64,000 nucleotides of DNA, from assembly GCF_026213295.1 (NCBI RefSeq), contig NC_079415.1, positions 28,621,681-28,685,680 on the forward strand, in the 5' to 3' direction. Below the pieces are notes generated by a model. It was given only the letters and a program-made list of their open reading frames with translations. It was not told where the DNA came from and did no database searches. Within the stretch, counting starts at the first letter, position 1. Every line of letters begins with the position of its first letter. Source of the DNA: Gadus chalcogrammus (lineage: Eukaryota; Chordata; Actinopteri; Gadiformes; Gadidae). Made by a program: the position numbers and the translations under genes. Shown here one piece after another: positions 1-18,200 of this stretch.

Positions 1-760
1 CACATCTCGGAGAACTTATCATGGGCAATAAACACCACAGCAATAGTAAAGAAAGCACAGCAGCGGTTATACTTACTCCGCACACTCAGGAAAGCCAATC
101 TCTCACAACAGCACCTAAGGTCCTTCTATCGCTGCTCCATCGAGAGTGAGCTCACCTACTGCATCCTGTCGTGGTTTGGTAGCAGTTCTGCTGCAGACAG
201 GAAGTCACTGCAGAGGATTATAAAAACCGCCCAAAACATCATCAACCAACAGCTACCCACCATGGACACCATCTTCAACTCCCGATGCCTGCAGAAGACA
301 CACAACATTCTGAAAGACTCATACCACCCTGCCAACTATCTGTTTGAACTGCTGCCCTCAGGGAAACGTTACAGGTCCATCAGAACACACACCACAAGAT
401 TCATGAACAGTTTCTATCCCAAAGCAGTCACCATACTTAACTCTGACCTGAAAATAAATCCACTAGTTCCGACAGTATTAATCAGTGACGTCCACATGTA
501 ATGCAATGCTCAGCACTTTACATATTTGAACTACTATTTTAAGGCATACTATTTTTAGGCATACAATGGCACTAAGTTAACTGTATAGTGTATGACGACA
601 TGAATGTAGTGAGTGAACGAAATGTTGAATGTATTTTCTTTATTTATTTACTATTTATTATGTTACCTTTTTAAATTAGACCAGTACGCGAGTGCACTGA
701 ATTTCGTTGTACTTCTGTGCAATGACAAATAAATATATCTTATCTTATCTTATCTATCTA
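1..760 (+). mobile_element. L2-type LINE, 3' end (C-terminal RT region and 3' UTR)
   Basis: The translated 262-501 stretch carries the conserved region after the reverse transcriptase in fish L2/Rex1-type LINEs (a Leu-Leu-Pro-Ser-Gly-Lys-Arg-Tyr-Arg-Ser-Ile-Arg motif). The 3' UTR ends in a typical 'aatttcgttgta...gcaatgacaaataaa' segment followed by a TATCT tandem tail at about 735-757. The upstream frame at 1-260 has stops and frameshifts, so it is a dead, 5'-truncated copy. It is cut by the window start. Sister copies lie at 7613-8072 (reversed) and 52641-53034 with 54703-55085. Confidence 0.8.
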
Positions 761-784
761 ATAGTTTTAATTACAGAACATGTC

Positions 785-1144
785 GATATCTATGCATTCC
801 ATTCATTGAGTTACAGTGCTAAGTTAGATACCAAAGAAAAAGGTAGACCACTTCGCAAAATCGAGATCACCAAATGTAATGGCAACGTCAGTGTTGTGGG
901 TGCTACATGGTTTGCTAGGTACTCATGGCTTACTGGTAGCATTACTATCAATCGACTGTATTGCTGGCCCTGTTTGCTAATGAATAATGGCAAATCTCCA
1001 ACGTGGGCTGTTCATGGTTTCACTGATGTGAAAAATCTTGATAGGGCAACCAAACGCCACGACAAGTGTCAAGTTCACGTTGGTGCTGCGATGCGACATT
1101 CCTTGCTAGGCACCATGCCTAGGCCTATAGATCAGGTTGTTTGA
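785..1144 (+). mobile_element. hAT transposase fragment with TTF-type zinc finger
   Basis: The frame encodes a segment with the look of the TTF-type zinc finger at the N terminus of ZMYM1-like hAT transposases: an aromatic-rich 'RYSWLTGS' stretch, then a 'YCWPCLL' cysteine pair, a 'GFTDVKNL' segment, and His/Cys residues spaced as in the 'RHDKCQVHV' motif. Only this domain remains; the catalytic RNase H-like core and dimerisation region are absent. It directly follows the LINE tail. It is upstream of the first recognised cfap47 exon and so may lie in an intron of that gene. Confidence 0.65.
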
Positions 1145-1701
1145 AATAATGTTCTCGTTGTTGTACTAGTTTGTTACTCTGACCGTTCTGTTTGATATTG
1201 TGGAAAGGGTGAATGATTCAGAGAATGATGCATTTTAAATGGCATCACTTTTGGTCGTGAGTAGAGGGCAAAAATAGGCCCAGGTTTTTTTATTTACTTG
1301 TACAAATCAAGAGTAGGCCTGATTTGACTAATGGGCTTTGCATTCTTTCCTTCTGCCCTTGTAGTCCATTTCAAAGACATGCTGCCCACCAGCTTTCAAA
1401 TTACAGAATGCCACTGGTGGCTTTGTATCAATTTTATTCACATAACTATCCCTCCCTACTATTTTGTAGTTCATCAAAACACCCTGAAACAACTTGAGTC
1501 TCACATTCTTATGCCACTATACACCAACAGTGCAAGCAGGCCAATGGCAACCAAGCACACAGTCCTTCCTCCCTCACTTTAAAAACCACCAGCCGCCACT
1601 GACTCACACATATAAACACATATACATACACTCACAAACTCACGCACTCACACAATATAGGATATTGAATACATGACGAGATTCAGGGGCCTGAAATGTT
1701 A

Positions 1702-1703
<2 letters not shown>

Positions 1704-1736
<33 letters not shown>

Positions 1737-1745
1737 TGTGTGTGT
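1704..1745 (+). repeat. (GT)n microsatellite before a cfap47 acceptor
   Basis: A near-pure GT run with one GCGC interruption. It ends immediately before the cag acceptor of the exon that starts at 1749, in place of a polypyrimidine tract. Confidence 0.9.
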
Positions 1746-1748
1746 CAG

Positions 1749-7302
<5,554 letters not shown>

Positions 7303-7612
7303 AACAAACAGCAGCAAAACAACTGTCTCAAACTCATTCATTACACAACTTTTTTAACCAAGTCATTACTGATGTTCAGGTGTTTGAGCAGATGTGGGAC
7401 GATCCCCACAATGCATTGCAGCCAGAACCCCTGAGCAGTGAAACATTTTACACAGTATCCACGCTCAGGGTTAAGGTTCACCTGCTGTGCATTAACCAAC
7501 GCTTGACCCAAACTCCTCCATTCTATCTATAGGGCTTGTCAATCAAAATGCAGCATGGGATTTTCTTGTTGCCAATTTCTCCATATTTATAGTCTTGCAT
7601 AAAAAACGCTTT
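7303..7612 (+). other. Putative cfap47 3' UTR and flank
   Basis: About 310 bp after the cfap47 stop with no open frame or repeat that I recognise. It presumably holds the 3' UTR, but I see no canonical aataaa signal close to the stop. It ends where the GATA tail of a reversed LINE begins. Confidence 0.4.
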
Positions 7613-8072
7613 GATAGATAGATAGATAGATATATTTATTTGTCATTGGACAGAAGTACAACGAAATTCAGTGCACTCACGTACTGGTCTCATTTAAAAA
7701 GGTAAATAGTAAATAAATAAAGAAAATACATTCAACATTTCATTCACTCACACTACATTCATGTCGTCATACACTATACCGTTTACTTAGTGCCATTGTA
7801 TGCCTAAAAAATAGTAAAAAAATATAGTATGCCTTAAAATAGTAGTACAAATATGTAAAAGTGCTAAGCATTGCATTACATGTGGACGTCACGGATTAAT
7901 ACTGTCAGAGCTAGTGGATTTATTTTCAGGTCAGAGTTAAGTATGGTGACTGCTTTCGGATAGAAACTGTTTATGAATCTTGTGGTGCGTGTTCTGATGG
8001 ACCTGTAACGTTTCCCTGAGGGCAGCAGTTCAAAAAGATAGTTGGCAGGGTGGTAGGAGTCTCTTTGGCAGT
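7613..8072 (-). mobile_element. L2-type LINE 3' end, reversed
   Basis: The reverse complement of the 3' end seen at 1-760. It starts with a GATA tandem tail, then the reverse of the 'gcaatgacaaata' and 'gaatttcgttgta' signatures. It ends in sequence matching the C-terminal LINE coding region (the Ser-Gly-Lys-Arg-Tyr-Arg-Ser-Ile-Arg zone on the minus strand). It is 5'-truncated and dead. Confidence 0.8.
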
Positions 8073-8747
8073 TACAAACCTAACATTGTCTCCTCAGAAC
8101 CCTTAAATGTTGAAAGAGTGCACACGCCTTGATAAGGACGTTAAAGACTTTGAGAATAGCGGTCAAATATGCCCAAAGTACAGGAATGGGTCAGAGAAAG
8201 AGGCAGTTCCCCCATGGAAATGGCCAGAGCAGCCATGGGAGTGTATTTATATAGAAAAATTATCTTACTCATACTAACTAACTATGAGTAGTACCACATA
8301 TTCAGCGAAAGTAGTCATTGAGTCTGTTTCCTGCATATTGGATCTCTCATGTGTGTTTTTTTTTACAGATAACGGCACACTCTGAATCAGTCTTTCAATC
8401 TAAAAAACATATGATGTGTTAAACATATGAACTCAGCTCTGTGCAATCCATTCTCTAACAGACTGGCAGAAATTATCAACCAGTGACTCCACATATGAAA
8501 GGGTACGGGTATTCACTAAAATGCTTTGTAGGCAAAGCTGCAGGATTACACTCTCAACTAGAAACATGAAAAGCTCTGTCTGGCCTCTAACTGAAAATAA
8601 ATGTCAGGTTTATAGGTTGTCTCAGGTAAAACCAAAATCCAATGCAAATATGCCAAAAACAGATTAACCTCAGCCAAATCAGAAGGTGTTGGTTTGCATG
8701 GCTGGGTAAGGATGGAAAAAAGTAAATCCCGTACAAAGCCTTTTCTG
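8073..8747. other. Unassigned intergenic sequence
   Basis: AT-rich sequence with no supported gene, exon or clear terminal repeats. All frames are short. Confidence 0.5.
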
Positions 8748-10030
8748 TCAGATAGGAGAAATAATGATCACAGACGAGTTATAATGTGTTAATCACGTTA
8801 TGTCATATCATTCTGATAAATTAGTAACAACGTTAACTTGTTAATTCGCAATTGGATTAATCGACCTACCCAAAATGCTGTTTATTATGTTACGTGGGCT
8901 AACATTATCGATAGCCTTTAAAACAATCATACAAAAAAACGTCAAACTTTCAAAGTTCAAACTTTATAACGTTACCTACACATGACAGTGTTAGATGATA
9001 GTTTTGGTGGTAGCAGATGGAGGGGGGGGGGGGGGGTCTGACGGTGTAAACCTGCCGAGGAGGCGGTGTCAGGCAGCAGCACTCCTCTCTTCAAAGCCAT
9101 CGTTTGCTCTATATTAAGACACAGTTGAAACAGACCGGTACCGTGATACCACTGATTTCTGAGTGCATTGTTTGAAAAACCATTTGGATAATGTAAGTAC
9201 ACAACTCTACAAAATCTAAAACATAGGTTGATCACTTTCTGATGTGTTTATGCAGAATTGTACATGTTATATCTCTTAATATTATACATAGACAAATGTT
9301 TTTATTAAGTCACTTTGAATTATAGTGTCTGCTAAGTGCCCTCAATGTAAATGTATACTGCTGTATCAATTGTAACTGTGTTATAGCAGTATGGCTATGA
9401 GTTGATGTGAGTATTTACGGGTGCTTAGGACACCAGCATATTAAAGGTGCTAGTCACGGCCTCTTACGCTGTGTGGGCTGTGTACACAACAACAATCATT
9501 ACTTTATAAGACACAAGAATAAACAGATGTTGTTGTTTCTCATACTTTTTCTCAACGTTTTTTGACTGGTTGGAATTAGGATTTTAGTCAATATAACTAT
9601 ATAATCCCATAAAAAAAACTGTTTATTGTACTGTCCTTACTGTCGAATAGTTCAAAACAATGTATGCTTAGCAAACACCAGAAGATTATAGAGCCCAATT
9701 AAATCATTTTGAGTTTCTTCAAAATTCCGATAATCCTTCTTTTTCTTTGGAAATTTCTACCCAAATTCCAGACTCTTTTCAACGCTCCCCCTGTTCGCAG
9801 TGCTTCACTAGAAATGGTTGTACTTTCTTAGCTTTTCTAAGGGGATGGCAGACTGCGAACACAGCCATGTCCAGAATAAATCCTTGTCTTGAATCTGCGG
9901 ATGTGCTCGTACTAGTTATGGTCATTTGAGGAGGCATGCTCTGGCTAATCCAGTGCTTTTCCTTGTTCTTCACCTTGGCTTTAGACTTCAAGTGGTCATC
10001 ACAGCTATGCGTACAGGTCCTGTCAAAAGT
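8748..10030 (-). mobile_element. CGGBP1/hAT-like repeat, copy 1
   Basis: This block is closely matched by 22951-25490. Its minus-strand frame at 9779-9991 retains the end of a BED-type zinc finger ('HLKSKAKVKNKE' context) followed by 'PPQMT', 'STSADSR' and 'KVQPFLVKHC'. I associate this pattern with CGGBP1-like proteins derived from hAT transposases. The rest is noncoding and carries a poly-G run at about 9022-9036. This copy lacks the insertions seen in copy 2. It is a decayed transposon or processed relative, not a working gene. Confidence 0.6.
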
Positions 10031-10950
10031 ATTTTAAGAGAATTTGCTTTTTTTTTTTTCTTTATCCCCGGACGTTCTTTGTATTCTGGAACCACCTTAT
10101 TTACAAATCACACCTATTACAATAAAAATCATGAAAACCCTCTTTTCATGTGAGATGATTCAAATAGGCTGTCTGCAGGCGGATGCACTTGCAAATGGGA
10201 GCCTGCCTGAATGTCGGTAACTGATAATAGAGAAGTAAATGCGTTAAAAATTCCAGAAGGGGTTTTTGATTGATTGAAAACTTTATTGAACAACAATTAA
10301 CAGAAGTGTTCAAAAGGATTAAAAAACACAATAAAGCCCAAAGGCTTGTTTCCATTGTGGTCCTTTAGATGGGAAGGGAAAAAAGACACATGGACTAAAA
10401 CATGGAGAACAAACACACAGCGCATGGACAACAACATTGAGGAAAAAAGGGGAATAAAAAAAATAAAACAAGGGATAAGTTCCCAGACAGACAAGCAGAC
10501 ACACAGACAGTACAATATTCCTATTACTTCAGGGATCTTTTGATTGATGAGTTACTTAACATTTATTGAAGATTTAAAATGAAAGTAGTAGGAGCTCAAC
10601 AATTTAAGGTTTAGAGGCAGGTCATTACGAGTATAGGAAAGAGTATTTTCCAATACAGCTCTCAAAACGGCAGAGCCTGAAATCAGTGGAACTCCCCCTG
10701 GTGGAGTAATTGTGTGTGTCACTCATTTTAGAAAATTAGAGCTGGTAAGTATCAAGTATTCAGGTTAGAAAGACAATTTTTTTCTACTGGTCTGTAGTCG
10801 TAACCTCCTCATTGGTTGAGCTCAACAGATTACAGTAATATGATGAAGTAGTTATTGTTACATCTCAAATTATCTATTACTTTTCACTTTTGTCCGATTT
10901 TTATCTAGAGGCTAGTAGCTATCGTAAATCACTGAGTATTTTGTTTTTAC
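10031..10950. other. Repeat-rich intergenic sequence, possible LINE tail
   Basis: No supported gene. At about 10266-10330 a 'ttgattgattgaaaactttatt' type sequence resembles the reversed 3' tail of an RTE-like LINE, but no coding part remains. The rest is AT-rich. Just before the first exon of the lectin gene is a 'gtttttacag' acceptor-like sequence (about 10943-10952), so a noncoding exon may lie upstream. Confidence 0.35.
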
Positions 10951-10956
10951 AGAACC

Positions 10957-12193
10957 ATGGGGTCCAGTAGTCTCATCTGCAGTTTCATTGGTAGGTATTC
11001 CACACAGCCCTACTGCTTTTATCATTAAGTTAGTTTTATTTAATGAATTAAAATTAACCAGCCAGATAATGGAATTGGACGTTTGGCGTTCTAATTTTTT
11101 GTGATTTTGGGTCTCTTGAATATCTCTACTGCAAAGGATGCAGAATAATAGTTACATTTATATTATATTATATTATATTTTTATTATGTTTAAATACAGT
11201 GCTAATGCAGGATGAGATGAGGCAGTAGGCTACTTTCTTGCTATTAGTAGTGATTTACCTATATTGGTACTACTTAAATTGTAACGTTCGATTTTAACAA
11301 TAGTTGACTTTGTGTAATTATTTGTACAATTATGTAGGCTATTAGTATTCTACAGTGTTGTTGAACAGAAAATGGTCAAGGGGTTAAGGTGTTGGCATGA
11401 TAAGACGTAACTAGCCTATTCAATCGAATATTACTATTTAAGTATGTATGTGTGTGTGTCAATTAGGAGTCAGGAGTCCCCTCTAATCACTGTTCCACCA
11501 CGAGGTTCGGGAGATTTCCCGAATGGCCGGACGGTTTCAAACGGAACCCATAAAGGGACATGGGATAAAAAAAATAATTAAAGTGAAACTTCACCCATCT
11601 CCTTTAAGCTTTGTATCATTAGAAACCCACTCATATTTTTGAATGGTCGTGCATCATTCCCTTATTTTCTGGAGAGACTGGAGAGATCCGTATCGATCTC
11701 CAACACTTCCTGTTTAAGATGACGCAATATGACGATTTTTGCGTAGAAGTAAATAGGAAGTGTAAGAGGGGAGGATTCTCGTAAGAATACAAGCACAAGG
11801 GGGTTGGGACCCGCTGATCTAGATCAGTGGGAGTGGCCAGCGAAGCTGTGCATCGTGGTGCATTGTGGGAGTTGTTGTCTTCAATCCAAAAGCGCCAAAA
11901 AGTCACTTTCTGCCTTTTCTCGTTCAAGACGGCACCAAATTAGAATTTTATTTTATTATTCGACTACATATAGAACCCAATTTCAATACATATTCATGCC
12001 TCCACCGGTGAAATGCTCCTTTTTATCTTTCTCGTGAGCATGAGAAAGTATCTGGTGCTCACGAGAAAGTATCTGGTGCGCACGCGAAAGTATCTGGTGC
12101 GCACGAGAAGGTATCTCGTGAGCACGAGAGAGTAGGCCTATGTTGTGCGCATGAGAAAGTATAATACGCATATCAATGGCAGTGTGTGTGTGT

Positions 12194-12224
<31 letters not shown>

Positions 12225-15200
12225 CCTGTACTTTACATGTGAATAAGTGCACATGTAAATCTAGATTATATTTTAATAAAGTATTGATTGTTCAGCATGA
12301 TGCAGTCTAGTGATTTTGGGCGAAACAAGAAAGCATCACACGCATATCACTGGCAGTGCGGTTGCGTGTGTATGTGTGTGTGTGTGTGCGTGTGTGTGTG
12401 TGTGTGTGTGTGCGTGTGTTTGTGTGTGTGTGTGTGTGTGTACTTTAAACGTGAATAAGTGCACATGTAAATCTAGATTTTATAGAGTTTCTAGACGTAT
12501 TTATTGTTTAGCACGATGGTGTAAATGTGAGATGCATTTTTGACTGATAGATGCTTCCGCTTAAATTATTTGGGGATTTATAAATAACAACATGAGAAAA
12601 AAAATGTCTGACAGAATCCCAATCCCAATGTATCAGCATTTTTAAGACTTTTGAAGGACTGATTAAATACATTTGAACACCAATACCATTTAAGGTATAA
12701 TTTTAAGCATTTGTATGACTTGGATTTATTCTATACATTTGCATAGCAATTAAATGACTTACTTGTAGATGCATGAAATCAATGCTTACAATATAGATAC
12801 GTCACTCATGAAAAATTATAGGCCCATATCTACCTTACAAATTTTAAGCAAAATCATTGAAAAAGCTGTTTATCAACAGCTAAATAACTACTTACTTCTT
12901 AGCAATGAATACATTTACATATCGCTGATACACCGGCTACTGAGTGACACGCATGCGCATGTAATGACATCGTTTTAACATGCCGAATTCGGCTGCAAAA
13001 TTCAATGTCAGAAAGTTCAGTGGTACAAAATTTCTGCAACATGTATTTCCCCAGATACTTTCTCGTGAGCACCTGGGGTCTCATTTATAACCGTTGCGTA
13101 TGCACAAAACTGGGCTGAAATTGGCGTACGTGACTTTCCACGCAATGTTTGTGATCTATAAAAAAACAACTTGACGGAAGAGAGTGTGCGCAGCCCTAAG
13201 CAAACTCTGACCCATGCGTACGCATGGTTTGGAGGAAAAGGAGAATTGGCGACACAGATGGTGTGGTGGTGAACTGAAGTCAGACAGAAGAATTGTAGAG
13301 TTAGAAGAACGATTATGTTTTATCATCGCCCTTCATAAATTTAATTTCAACCCGTATCATGCGTTAAATCTATGTAATCAGAATAATTTAAGTCAACTGC
13401 GTTATTTCTCAGTTATAACTCCAGAAACGTCTCCTTAGAATATAAATAAAAAAATATTCTCTATATTTAATCCCGTCACTCCATAATGTCCACTGACGGC
13501 GCGACTGCATGGAATAAAGCATCTGTCCAACATGCGTCAATAACATAATATTTTTATGTGACACTGTAAACACATAATCAAATGTCAATTAAATCCCAAG
13601 TGTGAAAAACCAAGCCACACTCCTCATCACTATCGTTGTCCATTACTCTTGATGCTTTTCATGAAAAATCAGGCATTAAAAAGGGGTTACGTTCAAGAAC
13701 ATTTTACGTGGGTGATTACAAACTGATTATCCAAGGTGTTCTCGGTCAGTCTTGTTACCGTAACCCTATAAATACAGCGGTGAGCGCCGTGGTAATGCTG
13801 CACCATATGGCACTTCTGGCGGACCATGCAAATGGCAGGATTCGGAGGGAGAGGGTCTTTAGGGACCATAACGATTTATTGGTAGGCAACATTCAAATAT
13901 GTACCTTTATGTCAGACCACTTCTTTTTTAATTCTGGGACTGTGCGCTCTGTGCTACTTACAGAGTTCACTGTTGCAGCAACATGTTGCCACTCACTCTG
14001 CTTTTTGTTGTTGGCGATCCCAATCCCGTGACCGCCGAAGAAAACTACTTTTCGGGCCTCCATCTCACCCACAAGTGTCTCCACTTCAACCTCCGTGAAA
14101 TTTCGATTTTTTGCTTTTCTCAGTCCTGCTGCCATTGTTTCCGAGTCTATTTTATATGCAGATCGCATTCATGAGGTCATTTGCATTGACCATTTATGGT
14201 TAAAAAGGGGCGTGCACAGGACGGAACGTGAAGCTGATTCAGCTGCACACACTTGTAGGCACTCTGTGATTTATAAAGCAAAGATTGCATACGGTGTGCG
14301 TACGCAGGGTTTTATAAATCTGAAATCTTTTTGGTGCACGCAAAACTTGGCTTTTGGGCGTACGTACACTTTTAGTAACGATCCCACGCACAGTTTTATA
14401 AATGAGATCCCAGATACTTTCTCATGCTCACAAGAAAAGCTAAAAAAAAAATTATCCCATTTCCCTTTACGGGTTCCGTAGTTTCAGGCCGAGCGGGCCG
14501 GAAAATAAAAAATAATAAAAGTGACTTGGGCTGGCGGGCAAGATATATATGCGCAAACAGCGTGAAACGGAGCTCTGCCCTTGCGGTAAAACGGGGCCAA
14601 TGTATAACTTCAATTTAGAGGTGGGAATCACTTTTAAACACAGTGTATCGAGGCTAGGCGTGTGGCCGAACGGCCCTCCCAAATCTGACTGCTCCGAGTT
14701 CTGTCAAATCTGATTGGCTCAGCCTGACACACAGCTGGGTCACTCACTTCCTGTTTACCTCCCTCTGAAGTCACAGAAAAATACGAAAATGTCGAAAAGG
14801 AAAAGGACACAGCAGCATTGATATGACAGGTGCACTAGCGAGCATGTTTTAATTAATATTAACATTAATATTAGCCTAACATTAAATGTATCTAATTTCT
14901 TTGTCTTTCATTTTTATTTTTATTTGTATTTAAAGGGTAACTGTTACTCCTAACTAAATGATAAAAAAAACATTGATTAAGAGAATATCCACTATTCCCT
15001 TTAATGTGTTGGCCAGATTCAGGGTCCAGCAAAAAAGAAGCCGAGCGAGCTAGGGGGATTATTTGTTTATCAACACGGCGGATGCGCGTGCAGAATGATG
15101 GCAAAAAGAACATTTGTTTGACCGGTTGCCATGTTTATCTCCGTGTGGTTAATTTGCAGTTGCAGTGTTAACTAGCGATTTTGTCAGCTTACTGTTACAT

Positions 15201-18200
15201 TAAACTGTAATCAGGTTATATGCTAAAGACCCTAAAGGCTGGGACGAATTTCAGATTATAAAGTACACTTTATGTTGAAAGTATAGACCGTCGCGATTCC
15301 CATTGAAACACATCGCACGGTGATTATTCTTCAAAACGAAAGCTGGTAAATTGTAAAAAATGAATTAAGTAAGGGATAATTACCTCAAGGCAGGGTAGTA
15401 CACAGTTTAATATGCCCGGCACGTGGACAGTTTACCGCCCAAGACTAAGTCGAGGGCGGTAAGCAAGAAGTAGAATAAATGGGATAATCAGTCTTAATAA
15501 AAGGGTTTGTGCAACCAACCACACAACAAGACATGATTGCGGCTCTTGTCGCTTTCGGCTCTTTCTGCAAACGACATGCGCGTAGAGCGGGGAGTGACGT
15601 AGAGTGACATAGACTGATAATCCCTCTATACACCGAGATGAGGGATTTCATATTTTTGAATTTGTATCATTGTATTGTATTGATTCGTATTTTCTTCCAC
15701 CCTCAACAACCTCCCAGAAAAGGTATGCACATCTATGAAACCGATGATGGTATAAACAGAAAATAGCACACATGCTGTAACAAAGACAACGTTTTGCCCA
15801 TGCAAAGCCATCTGCACTATTATATTTCGAAACCTTTCACCCGTTCTTTACAGAGGGTGGCTGGTTTGCTCATAAAATATCTGCCTGCGATCCTCTATCT
15901 CAATTCTAACCACCCGCACATTCCAACATTGACATGTATAACATGTCAATGTTGAATGCTAGTCTCGCAGTCTCATGAAAAGCCTCTCCATCCCAAAGTC
16001 CTGGGCCAGATTTTTGTCCCAGTCCATCCCTGCCTCGGATGCAACCCCCCCACGGTGATAATCCTAATCACAAAACACCCTGTCATGGTTTTATTTTTTA
16101 TTATTATATTATTATTCATTTTGCCTTTTGTCATGCACCAGGTGTCCTCCTCCACCTGTGGAAGTCCCCTGGATGTTCAGGTATTTCAATGTGCCCCCAT
16201 GTAGTGGCTGATGGTATTTCAATGTGTTTTTGAACCGTAGAACGCAGCTAGGTAATCTCTGCTCTGTGGTTTAATTTGCTCACAAGCTGCATCCAGCATT
16301 GACGTGCCGCTGAGAGGCGCGGCCGTTCAGTCTTCCACCCTTGAGGGCGAGAGCGCTGCACGGGGCATCGATGGGAGCTGCGTCCCTCTTTTCGGGCACA
16401 GCTGCACTCACACCCAACAGACGGACAATCCTTGGTGGAGGCTCCAGCTGGACGGTGTGTACAGGGTGTCGGTGATCGAGATCACTAATAGGAACGAAGT
16501 TGGGGAGAGGCTCGACGGCGTGGAAATACACATCGGCAATTCAATGGTGAACAACGGCAATGACAACCCAAGGTAAATCACCGGGGCCAACCCTACCCGA
16601 CCTCCACTCAAATCGGGTTTGACTCCGAGCCAAAACGTAGCGGGTTGAAAAAGTGTCTTTGGATGAAGGTGTAAATTACTAAATGGTGTAGAATATTATA
16701 CTCCCAGAAAATAGAACACAACCAGTACTCTGCTTAAATTGGAAGTCATCCCCCTGTTTCAGCTCACATTCAAACTCTGATGAGATTTTTTAATTCTAGG
16801 ATGGGAGGGGCGGGGGGGATACTGTTATCCCCATGGATACTACCAACAGCTTCTTTGTCATCCTTTCTAAGTTGCCTACTGTCATTGTGTAGAAAACTGG
16901 TTGGTGGAGTACGGCAAATACATTTCTTTTTAACTTGATTTTCTCTAAATGGCAGTCTTATCTTCGTTGCAGTGATAAAAAGACGTAGAGTTCTGCCTTG
17001 AAAGACATGTTACCATGTTTCAAAAAATAATAATAATAAAGGATTTTGGGTTGACAGCCCCTTCAACTATATCTCGACACACACCAGCTACTAGCATCTG
17101 GTTTCTGAGACCTCCCTTCGCCGAGCCTGTATTTTCTCCCGTGGTCTCTCTGTCAGGTGTGCCATCATCCACAATGTTCCGGACAGCTTGACTCAGACGA
17201 TCCAGTGCTGGGGAATGGAGGGAATGTTTGTCAACTTCTACAAGCCCTTCCCCTTTACATACCTGACGTTATGTGAGGTCAAAGTGTATGGAGGTAGGCA
17301 CTCAGTCTTTAATTTCATGTCATCATTGGTGCTTAACACGGTTTATTACTGTACGTCCAGCTGAGGGCCAAACCGACTGTACATCGTTGGTCATTGGGAG
17401 ACGTTCTGGCAAATTAAAATGTTGAATATTGCTTACATTATCCACTTGTGTTGATGCTAAACATTACTTTTATTGCATTAGTAATCTGCAACATATATAG
17501 TATATCATAATAATATTATGTTTGTTTGGAAACAGAGTTACAAGCCAATTGAAGGCCTTGCTGACAGTTTCCAACTCACACTGTTAAATGAACAGGCTGT
17601 CAAGATGTTTTGAAAGACAAAAAGGGCAACAGCTAGCGTAGCATGGCCACAATCCACCATGTTTGTTAAACATGAACATTGCTAAAATCACATTTGGCAT
17701 TTGAGTTGCATTTGATTTCCAGGGTTCAGAATCAGCACTGGGTTGTTGGAGAATGTGACAATTGTGGGGGCACCCCATTCTCTCTCCAAAAAATCTTAAG
17801 ACACTTGCAGACCAAAACAGCTAGAATTATCTTCATCTATCCCTAGGTGTGTGCAGGGGCGGTTCCTTAGAGGAGGCAACGGAGGCAATGCCTCCTCGTG
17901 ATTTTCATAAAAACAAAAAGATTTACGTGATAATGAAATTATTATTAAAAAATATTTCTTTTTCAAAATTATCTATGTGCAGTGTGTGTTTACTACTGAA
18001 TAATTACATGAAATTGTTGAAAAAATTTGCCAAGTGCCTTTACAAGGCAGGAGGCTTGCCGACATTACTCTGAGTATGTTGTGTCCGGGGCTAGCCACTG
18101 AAGGGAGGGAAAGAGGCAAAAAAAAATCACTTTTACCGCCTTTGAGAATAAAAAATAAACAATCACAATTCTGTTTCACTGTTGGAGGTAAATCATCCAT

